64,000 bases of DNA from JAKAQB01 sp027320105 (GTDB taxonomy: Bacteria; Actinomycetota; Acidimicrobiia; Acidimicrobiales; Palsa-688): contig DAHVMA010000079.1 in NCBI GenBank assembly GCA_027320105.1, forward strand, positions 15,750 to 79,749, given 5' to 3'. The notes beneath the pieces are model-generated. The model was not told where the DNA came from, did no database searches, and worked only from the letters and a program-made list of their open reading frames with translations. Below are positions 1-6,323 of the stretch, piece by piece. Positions within the stretch are counted from its first letter, which is position 1. Each line of letters starts with the position of its first letter. Made by a program: the position numbers and the translations under genes.

Positions 1-496
1 CGAAGCAGATCTCCCCCCGCTCCGCCCGCCGGCGCAGCCCGTCGGTGTGGTCGAGCAGCCAGGCGATCTTCGTGCCGGAGAAGTAGGGGTCGATCACCAA
101 CCCGGTACGGTCGCGCACGAACCTCTCGAGGCCGCGGGACCGCAGGTCGTCGCAGCGGCGGGCGGTGCGGCGGTCCTGCCAGACGACGGCGTTGGCGACC
201 GGTTCGCCCGTCCGGCGGTCCCACAGCACCACCGTCTCACGCTGGTTGGTGACGCCGACGGCGGCGAGCTCGTCGGGCCGTACGCCGGCGTGCGCCAGGG
301 CCGCACCAGCCATCCTCACCGTCACCCGCCAAAGATCCTCGGGGTCGTGCTCCACCCAGCCGGGCTGGGGGTAGTGCTGCGGGAGCTCCCCATACGCCCG
401 CCCCACGATCCGAGCGTCGCCGTCCAGGACGATCGCCGTGGTGCCCGTCGTGCCCTGGTCGACGGCTAGGACGTGGTTGGCGCGGGTGCCGGCCAT
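1..496 (-). CDS. glpK: Glycerol kinase, N-terminal part (runs off window)
   Basis: Glycerol kinase phosphorylates glycerol to sn-glycerol-3-phosphate in the cytoplasm. Only the first 165 codons are present; the gene continues beyond base 1. The protein begins MAGTRANHVLAVDQG and shows the FGGY/actin-fold phosphate-1 loop DQGTTGTTAIV at residues 13-23, then QPGWVEHDPEDLW, the VTNQRET motif and WQDRRTARRC, all typical of GlpK in this order. The ATG at 496 is the natural family start. No transporter or regulator is visible on this side. A short His-rich open frame (237-632) overlaps its 5' end on the same strand in another frame. Confidence 0.9.
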   Translation of the reverse strand, partial: MAGTRANHVLAVDQGTTGTTAIVLDGDARIVGRAYGELPQHYPQPGWVEHDPEDLWRVTVRMAGAALAHAGVRPDELAAVGVTNQRETVVLWDRRTGEPVANAVVWQDRRTARRCDDLRSRGLERFVRDRTGLVIDPYFSGTKIAWLLDHTDGLRRRAERGEICF

Positions 497-632
497 GGGC
501 GCGGCAGGTTACCCAACAACATGGCTGGCCCCGGCGGCCACCGTCGAGGTAGTCAGTGTGGTCGTTGTGCTGCACGGCCTGGTGGCCGCAACCCGGTCCG
601 TGACGGTGGTCGTGGCCTATCTCGTGGTCCAT
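237..632 (-). CDS. Small His-rich putative metal-binding ORF, probably truncated
   Basis: The frame starts with an ATG at 632 and has an unusual beginning: MDHEIGHDHRHGPGCGHQAV followed by QHNDHTDYLDGG. This pattern (HGPxCGHxAVxH then DHxDYL) resembles small His/Cys metal-binding proteins of actinobacteria, which normally continue with further HxH runs. After about residue 33 the frame becomes Arg/Pro-rich and runs out of frame over the start of glpK, so the original 3' end seems to be lost. A TACACG hexamer ends 6 nt before the ATG, the spacing of the leaderless starts seen elsewhere in the window. The first third may be real; the remainder is probably read-through. Confidence 0.35.
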   Translation of the reverse strand: MDHEIGHDHRHGPGCGHQAVQHNDHTDYLDGGRRGQPCCWVTCRAHGRHPRQPRPSRRPGHDGHHGDRPGRRRSDRGAGVWGAPAALPPARLGGARPRGSLAGDGEDGWCGPGARRRTARRARRRRRHQPA

Positions 633-663
633 GAGGACCGTGTACCCCGGGGGCGGGGCGGCA

Positions 664-680
664 CCCAGCCGGCTGCTGGG
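664..680 (-). terminator. Stem-loop after rplL
   Basis: On the minus strand, immediately after the rplL stop, a 6-bp stem (CCCAGC/GCTGGG) closes a 5-nt loop. There is no T-tract. It is the only obvious hairpin between rplL and the His-rich ORF and could end the rplJ-rplL transcript. Confidence 0.35.
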
Positions 681-1073
681 CTACTTGAGATCGACGGTGG
701 CACCGGCGCCCTCGAGCTGGGCCTTGGCCTTCTCGGCCTCGTCCTTGCCCACGTTCTCGAGGACAGGCTTGGGTGCAGCGTCGACGAGATCCTTGGCCTC
801 CTTGAGCCCGAGGCTCGTGAGGGCCCGGACCTCCTTGATGACCTGGATCTTCTTGTCGCCGACGGCAGTGAGGACGACGGTGAACTCGTCCTTCTCCTCC
901 TCCGCTGGGGTCTCGGCGGCTCCGCCGGCGCCGGGCACGGCTACGAAGCCGCCGAGCGGCATCGGCGCGGCCGCTGTGACGCCGAAGCGCTCCTCGAAGT
1001 CCTTCAGCAGCTCGGACAGCTCGAGGACCGTGAGGTTGGCGATGCTGTCGAGGATCTCTTCCTTGGTGGCCAT
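681..1073 (-). CDS. rplL: 50S ribosomal protein L7/L12
   Basis: Forms the flexible dimeric stalk of the large ribosomal subunit that recruits elongation and initiation factors. The 130-residue product has the N-terminal dimerisation helix (MATKEEILDSIANLTVLELS), an Ala/Gly/Pro hinge around residues 45-58, and the C-terminal domain with EKDEFTVVL, IKEVRALTSLGLKEAK and the closing GAGATVDLK. Length is normal for the family. It lies 38 bp downstream of rplJ in the usual rplJ-rplL pair, so it should share the leader-controlled transcript. The ATG at 1073 is preceded by AAGGAG. Confidence 0.98.
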   Translation of the reverse strand: MATKEEILDSIANLTVLELSELLKDFEERFGVTAAAPMPLGGFVAVPGAGGAAETPAEEEKDEFTVVLTAVGDKKIQVIKEVRALTSLGLKEAKDLVDAAPKPVLENVGKDEAEKAKAQLEGAGATVDLK

Positions 1074-1111
1074 GGTTGGGCTGCTCCTTGGATAGGGGTC
1101 GGTGGACGGTC

Positions 1112-1771
1112 TCAGCCGGCGGCGGTCTCGCCTGCGGGCTCTTCGGCGGGCTCTTCGGCGGCGACCTGCCCGGCGGTCGCAGGCTCCTCCAGGGCGGCGG
1201 ACGTCACCGGAGCGGCAGGGGCCTCGCCGGCCGGCGCAGGCTCAGCCTCCTCGCTCAGCTTGTCGCGGAGGGCGGCCAGGCCGTAGGCGAGGTTGCGCGG
1301 CAACGCCTGGAGGAGGCTGGCGAACTGCTGCAGCGGCGCGGCGAGGCCGCCGGCGAAGCGGGCGAGCAGCACCTCCCGGGACGGGAGCTCGGCGAGAGCA
1401 GTGGTACCGGCCGCGTCGAGGATCTTGTCCCCGAGGACGCCGCCCTTGATCACGAGCAGCTGGTTGCTCCGGCTGTAGTCGCGAAGCGCCTTCGCCACCG
1501 CGGCCGGGTCTCCCTTGACGAAGGTGATAGCCGTTGGCCCTCGGAGCATCCAGTCGAGCTCGTGCAAGCCGAGCGAGCGTGTCGCGAGACGGACGAGGGT
1601 GTTCTTGTAGACCTTGTAGTCGCCGCCGTTCTTGCGCAACTCCCGCCTCAAGGTGGCGAGGTCCTTCACCTTGAGACCCCGGTATTCGGTGAGGATGACG
1701 GCGTCGGACTCGTCTAGGCGCGTCCTGACCTCGTCGACGACAGCCACCTTCTCGGGTCTCGGGTTGTCCAT
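1112..1771 (-). CDS. rplJ: 50S ribosomal protein L10
   Basis: L10 anchors the L7/L12 dimers to the ribosome and, when in excess, binds its own mRNA leader. The 219-residue product starts MDNPRPEKVAVVDEV and carries the typical core with TEYRGLKVKDLATLR, KVYKNTLVRLA and GPTAITF. The last 45 residues form an Ala/Glu/Pro-rich tail longer than in many bacteria. The ATG at 1771 is chosen over an in-frame upstream ATG at 1807 because AAGGAGG lies just before it and the upstream segment is part of the leader RNA. It is co-transcribed with rplL. Confidence 0.97.
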   Translation of the reverse strand: MDNPRPEKVAVVDEVRTRLDESDAVILTEYRGLKVKDLATLRRELRKNGGDYKVYKNTLVRLATRSLGLHELDWMLRGPTAITFVKGDPAAVAKALRDYSRSNQLLVIKGGVLGDKILDAAGTTALAELPSREVLLARFAGGLAAPLQQFASLLQALPRNLAYGLAALRDKLSEEAEPAPAGEAPAAPVTSAALEEPATAGQVAAEEPAEEPAGETAAG

Positions 1772-1789
1772 GGGGCCGCCTCCTTGGCG

Positions 1790-1941
1790 GGTCGGCATCC
1801 GCACCACGACACGCGAGCGGGGACCCGGAGGAGGGTGCCTCTCGCCTCGTCTGGCCGGGCCCGGAGGCCCGCTTCAGCGCCCCGCGGGGCGCACCGGATG
1901 TCTACGGCTTCTGGCTCGACCGCCGAGGGGCCGGCGGACGG
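1790..1941 (-). promoter_or_regulatory. L10-type ribosomal protein leader
   Basis: The untranslated stretch before rplJ contains the segments expected of the L10 leader family: CCGTAGACATCCGGTGC at 1891-1907, a perfect 16-bp palindrome (GCGCCCCGCGGGGCGC) at 1877-1892, a GGGCCCGG-type stem, and GAGGCGAGAGGCACC at 1834-1848 before the rplJ Shine-Dalgarno. The family is known to bind L10(L12) for autogenous repression. Recognition is by conserved segments read by eye, not by a covariance model. Confidence 0.7.
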
Positions 1942-1947
1942 TTCGTC

Positions 1948-1953
1948 ATGGTA
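1948..1953 (-). promoter_or_regulatory. Predicted -10 box for rplJ-rplL
   Basis: TACCAT on the minus strand fits the actinobacterial -10 consensus TAnnnT. It would place the start of transcription near 1941, just before the L10 leader. No convincing -35 hexamer is seen. Confidence 0.4.
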
Positions 1954-2002
1954 GCCCAACCAGTGGGGTGAGAGCCATCCGCCCAGCCCGGGCGGCGAGA
2001 GG

Positions 2003-2365
2003 TCAGGCGTTGGCTTCGTCGTAGGCTCGGCGCACCTCGGCAGGAATCCGTCCCCGCGCGCTGACGGAAAAGCCGTGGTTGCGTGCCCACTCCCGGATGT
2101 CCGAGGTGCCGCCGGTGCTCACCGGGCCGCGGCGCGAGCGCGCGGCCGGAGCGGTGGCAACGGACCGGCGCCGGCGGGTGGCACCGTTGGCACCACGCGC
2201 CACGCTCATCCAATGCGAGAACAGCTCGGTGACCTCCTCCATGTGCTGCTCGCACAGCTCGAATGCATAGTTGGAGCCGTCGTAGCCGAACGTCACCGTT
2301 TGGACGGCCGGCACCTCGTCCTCGTCGAGGTCACACGTCAGCACGACCTGGACCTTCTGCGCCAT
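2003..2365 (-). CDS. lsr2: Lsr2-family nucleoid-associated protein
   Basis: Lsr2 is the actinobacterial H-NS-like protein that bridges DNA and silences AT-rich, often acquired genes. The 120-residue product has the N-terminal dimerisation domain (MAQKVQVVLTCDLDEDEVPA, then VTFGYDGSNYAFELCEQH), a basic linker rich in RRRR and RSRRG, and the C-terminal DNA-binding domain ending in IREWARNHGFSVSARGRIPA. RGR is the minor-groove hook. Length matches the family. It sits between rplA and rplJ, an unusual place, with its own predicted promoter at 2476-2503. Confidence 0.93.
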   Translation of the reverse strand: MAQKVQVVLTCDLDEDEVPAVQTVTFGYDGSNYAFELCEQHMEEVTELFSHWMSVARGANGATRRRRSVATAPAARSRRGPVSTGGTSDIREWARNHGFSVSARGRIPAEVRRAYDEANA

Positions 2366-2475
2366 GATTTCGACCTTTCTGTCCGTCGAGGGTTTGTTTG
2401 CTCACGGGCCGGGGGTTGGGGACCGCTTGGGAAGCCGAACGGGCGGCGGGCGGCCGACGGCCTTCAGCGCGTGCG

Positions 2476-2503
2476 ACTGTAATCCTATCGCGCGCGAATG
2501 CAA
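2476..2503 (-). promoter_or_regulatory. Predicted promoter for lsr2
   Basis: On the minus strand TTGCAT (2498-2503) and TACAGT (2476-2481) are spaced by 16 bp, giving a sigma-70-like promoter with a start near 2469 and a leader of about 100 nt. The surrounding 205 bp (2366-2570) is less G+C-rich than the genes around it and holds no other gene. Confidence 0.4.
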
Positions 2504-2570
2504 AGCATTCCGGGACGACGCAAGCCAGAAGGTTTGGGGAAAAGGCCGCCCTGCGGAGGAGTGGGAGGCG

Positions 2571-3302
2571 TCAGACGGAGGCGCTGGCGAGATCCTCGTC
2601 GGTCACACGAAGCGCGTTGACATCCACGTCCACGCCGGGACCCATCGTCGAAGAAACAGCCACCGACTTGATGTAGCGGCCCTTCGCCGCCGCCGGCTTT
2701 GCCCGGTTGACCTCGTCGATGACCGCTCGGAAATTCTGCATCAGCGCCAGGCGGCTGAAGCTCGCCTTGCCGATCGGCACCTGCACCACGCCCCTCGACC
2801 GGGTGTCCGCCCGATATTCGACGCGGCCCCCCTTGAAATCGGTGACCGCCTTGGCGACGTCCGGGGTGACCGTCCCCGTCTTGGGGTTGGGCATCAGCCC
2901 GCGGGGCCCGAGCTTGCGTCCGAGCCGCCCGACCTGTCCCATGAGGTCAGGGGTGGCGATGGCGACGTCGAAGTCCATCATCCCGCCGTCGACCGCGGCC
3001 ACGAGGTCATCGGCACCCACGATGTCAGCGCCAGCAGCGCGAGCGGCCTCCGCCGCTGCACCAGCGGCAAACACGACGACCTTCACGTCCTTGCCGATGC
3101 CGGCGGGCAGGGCGACGGTTCCGCGCACCACCTGGTCCGCCTTGCGGGGATCCACTCCGAGCCGCACGGCCAGCTCCACGGTCTCGTCGAACCCGGCGTG
3201 CGCCAGGCTCTTCACCAGGTCGAGCGCCTCACCCGGCGCATACGTGCGTTGCCGGTCGAACCGCTTGGCGGCGTCGATGTACTTCTTTCCTCGCTTCGGC
3301 AC
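2571..3302 (-). CDS. rplA: 50S ribosomal protein L1
   Basis: L1 binds 23S rRNA at the mobile L1 stalk, helps release deacylated tRNA, and represses its own operon by binding the mRNA. The 243-residue protein starts MPKRGKKYIDAAKRFDR and contains ELAVRLGVDPRKADQ, the signature LGRKLGPRGLMPNPKTGTV, GRVEYRADTRSRGVVQVP and the closing SSTMGPGVDVDV. Length and order are canonical. It follows rplK by 60 bp in the conserved rplK-rplA pair. Confidence 0.98.
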   Translation of the reverse strand: MPKRGKKYIDAAKRFDRQRTYAPGEALDLVKSLAHAGFDETVELAVRLGVDPRKADQVVRGTVALPAGIGKDVKVVVFAAGAAAEAARAAGADIVGADDLVAAVDGGMMDFDVAIATPDLMGQVGRLGRKLGPRGLMPNPKTGTVTPDVAKAVTDFKGGRVEYRADTRSRGVVQVPIGKASFSRLALMQNFRAVIDEVNRAKPAAAKGRYIKSVAVSSTMGPGVDVDVNALRVTDEDLASASV

Positions 3303-3362
3303 GTGGCCTCCCTCGGGTGTCGGACGGGCGGGGCGAGGTCCTCCCCTGCCTCGTCGCGGTGG

Positions 3363-3788
3363 TCAGCTGACTTTGATCCCCATGGAGCGGGCGGTCCCCC
3401 GGACCTGGGCCTTGGCCGCTTCCAAGTCGTTGGCGTTGAGATCGGGCATCTTGATCTGCGCGATCTCGGCGATCTGATCATCCGTCACCGTGGCAACGGT
3501 CTCACGGCCAGTGGTCTTGGCGCCCTTTTCGACGCCGGCAGCCTGGCGCAGCAGCACCGGGGTCGGGGGGGTCTTCAGCACGAAGCTGAAGCTGCGATCG
3601 TCGTGGATGGTGATCTCGACGGGGATCACCTGCCCGACGCGGTCCTCGGTCTGGGCGTTGTACTGCTTGACGAAATCCATCGTCTGGACACCGTGGGGGC
3701 CGAGGGCCGTGCCGACCGGCGGCGCCGGCGTGGCCTTTCCTGCCGGCAGTTGGATCTTGACGATGGCGACGACACGCCGCTTGGCCAT
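3363..3788 (-). CDS. rplK: 50S ribosomal protein L11
   Basis: L11 binds the GTPase-associated region of 23S rRNA, is the target site region for thiopeptides, and is needed for stringent-response signalling by Rel. The 141-residue product begins MAKRRVVAIVKIQLPAGKAT and has the proline-rich switch PAPPVGTALGPHGV, the RSFSFVLKTPPTPVLL strand and the C-terminal RNA-binding domain ending RGTARSMGIKVS. It lies 15 bp downstream of nusG, so secE-nusG-rplK-rplA very likely form one transcript. Confidence 0.98.
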   Translation of the reverse strand: MAKRRVVAIVKIQLPAGKATPAPPVGTALGPHGVQTMDFVKQYNAQTEDRVGQVIPVEITIHDDRSFSFVLKTPPTPVLLRQAAGVEKGAKTTGRETVATVTDDQIAEIAQIKMPDLNANDLEAAKAQVRGTARSMGIKVS

Positions 3789-3803
3789 GGTGGCGGACTC
3801 CTC

Positions 3804-4463
3804 TTACAGTTTCGCCACTTGGGCGAACTCGAGCTCGACGGGCGTTTCCCGGCCGAAGATGTTGACGAGCACCTTGAGCTTGAGCTGGTCCTCGTTGATC
3901 TCGGCGATGGTGCCAGTGAAGTCGGCGAACGGGCCCTCCTTGACCCGCACCGACTCTCCCGTCTCGTACTCGAGGCGGGGACGGCCCCTGCGCTGGCCTT
4001 CGGTCTCGGCCTCGGGCGTCACCGACAGGATGTTCTCCACTTCCTTGCGGGACAGCGGCGTCGGGCGAGCCCCGAGACCGACGAAACCGGTAACCCCGGG
4101 CGTGTTGCGCACGACGTACCACGAGTCGTCGTCGAGGTCCATCCGCACCAGGATGTACCCGGGGAAGACCTTCTTCGAGACGACCTGCTTCTTGCCGTTC
4201 TTGAACTCGATGACGTCCTCCATGGGGATGACGACCTCGAAGATGCGTCCCTCCATGTTCATCGACGCGATCCGGCTCTCGAGGTTGGACTTCACCTTGT
4301 TCTCGTAGCCGGCGTAGCTGTGCACGACGTACCACTTGCCGGGGCGGTCGTAGGGGCTCTCCGGGCGCGCCGGCGCCTCCTCCTCGACCACGCCGGCCGT
4401 GGCCTCCTCCTCGGCGCCCTCGGGCGACGGGAGTTGGTTCCCCTCGATCTCCTCGTCCGCCAT
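3804..4463 (-). CDS. nusG: Transcription termination/antitermination factor NusG
   Basis: NusG binds RNA polymerase and couples it to Rho or the ribosome. The 219-residue product has an acidic N-terminal extension of about 40 residues (common in actinobacteria), the NGN domain from KWYVVHSYAGYENKVKSNL to VFPGYILVRMDL and VRNTPGVTGFVG, and a C-terminal KOW domain (GESVRVKEGPFADFTGTI, then LVNIFGRETPVELEF). Its ATG overlaps the secE stop by one base (TGATG), implying translational coupling. Confidence 0.97.
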   Translation of the reverse strand: MADEEIEGNQLPSPEGAEEEATAGVVEEEAPARPESPYDRPGKWYVVHSYAGYENKVKSNLESRIASMNMEGRIFEVVIPMEDVIEFKNGKKQVVSKKVFPGYILVRMDLDDDSWYVVRNTPGVTGFVGLGARPTPLSRKEVENILSVTPEAETEGQRRGRPRLEYETGESVRVKEGPFADFTGTIAEINEDQLKLKVLVNIFGRETPVELEFAQVAKL

Positions 4464-4852
4464 CAGGGGTTGAAGATGAAGTTGGCGGCGTGCTGGAACC
4501 CGACGTCCAAACCGAAGATGAACGCCATCAGGATGGCGAGGGTGATCAGCACGACGGTGGAGTAGTTGAGCGTCTCGGCGCGGGTCGGCCAGGCAACCTT
4601 GCGCATCTCCACGTTGACCTCGTGGAGGAACTGGCGGGGCCCGACCCGATGGCGGCTCGGCGCCAGTGCCTCCCGCGCCGTATGGGAGCTGCTCTCCCCG
4701 GCCAGGTCCGCGAGCCGGTCCGTCTCCGTCCGCGAGCCTGCGACCGCTACCGATCCGTCCGCGCCGCCGCGGCCGAACGTGCCGTCATCAGGCACCACCT
4801 CGCCGTTGTCGTCGCCGCGGCGCTGCATCTGTCGCCGCTGTTGTCGGTTCAT
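4463..4852 (-). CDS. secE: Preprotein translocase subunit SecE
   Basis: SecE clamps the SecY channel in the inner membrane. The 129-residue protein has a long, charged cytoplasmic N-terminus starting MNRQQRRQMQRRGDDNG, the conserved amphipathic segment FLHEVNVEMRKVAWPTRAET at about 81-100, and one transmembrane helix (VVLITLAILMAFIFGLDVGF) near the C-terminus. The length suits the single-TM actinobacterial type with an extended N-terminus. Start at 4852 is chosen because the in-frame upstream stretch is the tRNA-Trp gene. Order tRNA-Trp, secE, nusG is conserved across bacteria. Confidence 0.95.
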   Translation of the reverse strand: MNRQQRRQMQRRGDDNGEVVPDDGTFGRGGADGSVAVAGSRTETDRLADLAGESSSHTAREALAPSRHRVGPRQFLHEVNVEMRKVAWPTRAETLNYSTVVLITLAILMAFIFGLDVGFQHAANFIFNP

Positions 4853-4883
4853 GCTCACGGTGCTGACCTTCCAGGAAGCGGAG

Positions 4884-4957
4884 CAGGGCAGGAGGGACTC
4901 GAACCCCCAACCGCCGGTTTTGGAGACCGGTGCTCTGCCAAATTGAGCTACTGCCCT
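4884..4957 (-). tRNA. tRNA-Trp (CCA anticodon)
   Basis: Folds as a standard cloverleaf: 7-bp acceptor stem AGGGCAG/CTGCCCT, D-arm GCTC/GAGC, anticodon stem CCGGT/ACCGG with loop CTCCAAA giving anticodon CCA, T-arm GGGGG/CCCTC (one G-T pair) with TTCGAGT loop, discriminator G. No CCA tail is encoded. It precedes secE by 31 bp on the same strand. Confidence 0.95.
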
Positions 4958-5076
4958 CGGTGGGACGGGTCCTTCCCGCCGATCGAGGATAGCACCGCCC
5001 ATCCCGGGACCGTCCGGCGGCCCAACCCCCGGCAGCCCGAGGCCCGGCGGGCGGCGACCTCGGGCGAGGGAACCGC

Positions 5077-5082
5077 TAACTT
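5077..5082 (+). promoter_or_regulatory. Leaderless-type -10 box for the STAS gene
   Basis: TAACTT ends exactly 6 nt before the GTG start codon at 5089, and no Shine-Dalgarno occupies the short gap. This geometry would put the transcription start at or next to the first base of the start codon. Confidence 0.5.
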
Positions 5083-5088
5083 CCTCCC

Positions 5089-5424
5089 GTGGCCGACCAT
5101 GCCAACCCGGGGGACGCCGGCTTCGAGATGGACCGCCGCGACGAGCAGGGCGTCGCTGTCTTCCTCGTCGCCGGCGAGCTCGACCTGGAGACGGCTCCCA
5201 CCCTGCGCCATCGCCTCCACCAGGCCCTGGACGGGGGCGAGGCGCATCTCGTCGTCGATCTGTCCGAGCTGTCGTTCATTGACTCCACCGGGATAAGCGT
5301 CCTCGTCGAGAGCCTGAAGCAGGCTCAGCGGACCGGTGGGAGCCTGGTGTTGCGCAACCCGACCCCCGCCGTCCGCCGGGTCCTCGACATCACCGGCCTG
5401 CTCGGAACATTCGGGTTGGACTGA
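5089..5424 (+). CDS. STAS-domain anti-anti-sigma factor
   Basis: STAS proteins of the SpoIIAA/RsbV type bind anti-sigma kinases and release sigma factors when unphosphorylated. The 111-residue product is a single STAS domain: VAVFLVAGELDLETAPTLRH, HLVVDLSELSFIDSTGISVL and a C-terminal VRRVLDITGLLGTFGLD. The phospho-acceptor serine in FIDSTGI (Ser66) is present, so it should be switchable. The GTG start has a TAnnnT box 6 nt upstream and no ribosome binding site. Its partner kinase is unknown; the RsbW-type gene at 13853 is one candidate (inference). Confidence 0.88.
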   Translation: MADHANPGDAGFEMDRRDEQGVAVFLVAGELDLETAPTLRHRLHQALDGGEAHLVVDLSELSFIDSTGISVLVESLKQAQRTGGSLVLRNPTPAVRRVLDITGLLGTFGLD

Positions 5425-5474
5425 TCCACGCCGGCAAGCGGCCAGCCCGGTTGGGCAGGAGGGCGAGCCACCGG

Positions 5475-5480
5475 TAGGCT
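5475..5480 (+). promoter_or_regulatory. Leaderless-type -10 box for the 5487 gene
   Basis: TAGGCT ends 6 nt before the ATG at 5487, again without a Shine-Dalgarno in the gap. It lies 50 bp after the STAS gene, so the downstream membrane-protein gene may be transcribed on its own. Confidence 0.5.
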
Positions 5481-5486
5481 CGGCAC

Positions 5487-5909
5487 ATGGCATCGACGGG
5501 TTCGCTGGCCACCGGGGGCACCGGCACCGCCGTCGCTCGCAACGGGGACCGCCGCCCGGCGGCCGACCGGGCGATGCGTCGGCTGCTGCACGTCCCGGAG
5601 CGCCGGCCCGCAAGTGCCGACGCCGCCCACCGGATCTTCAGCGTCGGGATCGTGCTGTCGGCGCTCCGATGCCTCCTCACCTACATCTTCCTTCCGATCC
5701 TGGCGCCCCTGCTCGGTGTGGCCGGCGGTGTCGGCCCGAGCGTGGGCATCCCCCTGGCGGTGGTCGCCCTGGGGTTCGACGTGATGGGCATCCGGCGGTT
5801 CTGGCTCGCCGACCACCGGTGGCGCTGGACGATGACCGTCGTCTACGTGTTGGTGATGGGCCTGGTCGTGGCCCTCCTCGTCGGGAACCTCGAGACGCTG
5901 TTCGGTTGA
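5487..5909 (+). CDS. Small membrane protein of unknown function
   Basis: I do not recognise this 140-residue protein. After a 45-residue polar, Arg-rich N-terminus it shows three hydrophobic stretches likely to span the membrane: around residues 50-68 (IFSVGIVLSALRCLLTYIFL), 74-96 (GGVGPSVGIPLAVVALGFDV), and 112-133 (WTMTVVYVLVMGLVVALLVG). No catalytic motif is seen. The ATG has a leaderless-type promoter. It sits between a STAS gene and the 3' end of the anti-sigma gene, which is transcribed toward it. Confidence 0.75.
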   Translation: MASTGSLATGGTGTAVARNGDRRPAADRAMRRLLHVPERRPASADAAHRIFSVGIVLSALRCLLTYIFLPILAPLLGVAGGVGPSVGIPLAVVALGFDVMGIRRFWLADHRWRWTMTVVYVLVMGLVVALLVGNLETLFG

Positions 5910-5942
5910 GCCTGCCCCGGAGCGACGGGCAGGGGCGGCACG

Positions 5943-6323
5943 TCAGCCGGTCAGCATCCCCGGGCGCCGGCGGGCGGACCAGAGAAGGACTCCCGCCGCG
6001 CCGGCGGCGCCTGCGACAGCGGCGACCCCGATCGCCACCCAAGGAGCAGGGGACCAGTGCGCCCGCCGCTGCCCGTCGAGGCCGGCGATGATGTCCGACA
6101 GCAACTCGGGGGGCGGCTGGTCACCCGGCGGGCGCAGGGCGTGCAGCGTCCGCAGCATCCGCCGGTAGCGGGCGACGTCCGCCTGGCACCGCAAGCACTG
6201 CGCCAGGTGGTCACGAGCGCGCTTGTCGAGGTCCGCCTCGCCGGCCACCCAGGCAGGCAGGAGGCCCCCGACGGCATCGCACTCCCCGACCCGCCGGAGG
6301 ACCCGGTCAACCAGCGTCGCCAT
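5943..6323 (-). CDS. Zinc-finger-type anti-sigma factor, single TM
   Basis: Probably holds the ECF sigma factor encoded just upstream at the membrane. The N-terminal part has the putative zinc-finger anti-sigma motif HLAQCLRCQADV (HxxxCxxC) near residues 37-48. The C-terminal third has one transmembrane helix (PWVAIGVAAVAGAAGAAGVL) followed by SARRRPG, so only a few residues would be outside; a periplasmic sensor domain is missing. The ATG at 6323 overlaps the sigma gene by 17 bp, indicating coupled translation. The inducing signal cannot be deduced. Confidence 0.85.
   Translation of the reverse strand: MATLVDRVLRRVGECDAVGGLLPAWVAGEADLDKRARDHLAQCLRCQADVARYRRMLRTLHALRPPGDQPPPELLSDIIAGLDGQRRAHWSPAPWVAIGVAAVAGAAGAAGVLLWSARRRPGMLTG

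Noticed and set aside
2364..4565. A 733-codon open frame on the plus strand
   Set aside because: It is complementary to rplA, rplK and nusG and has no family features.
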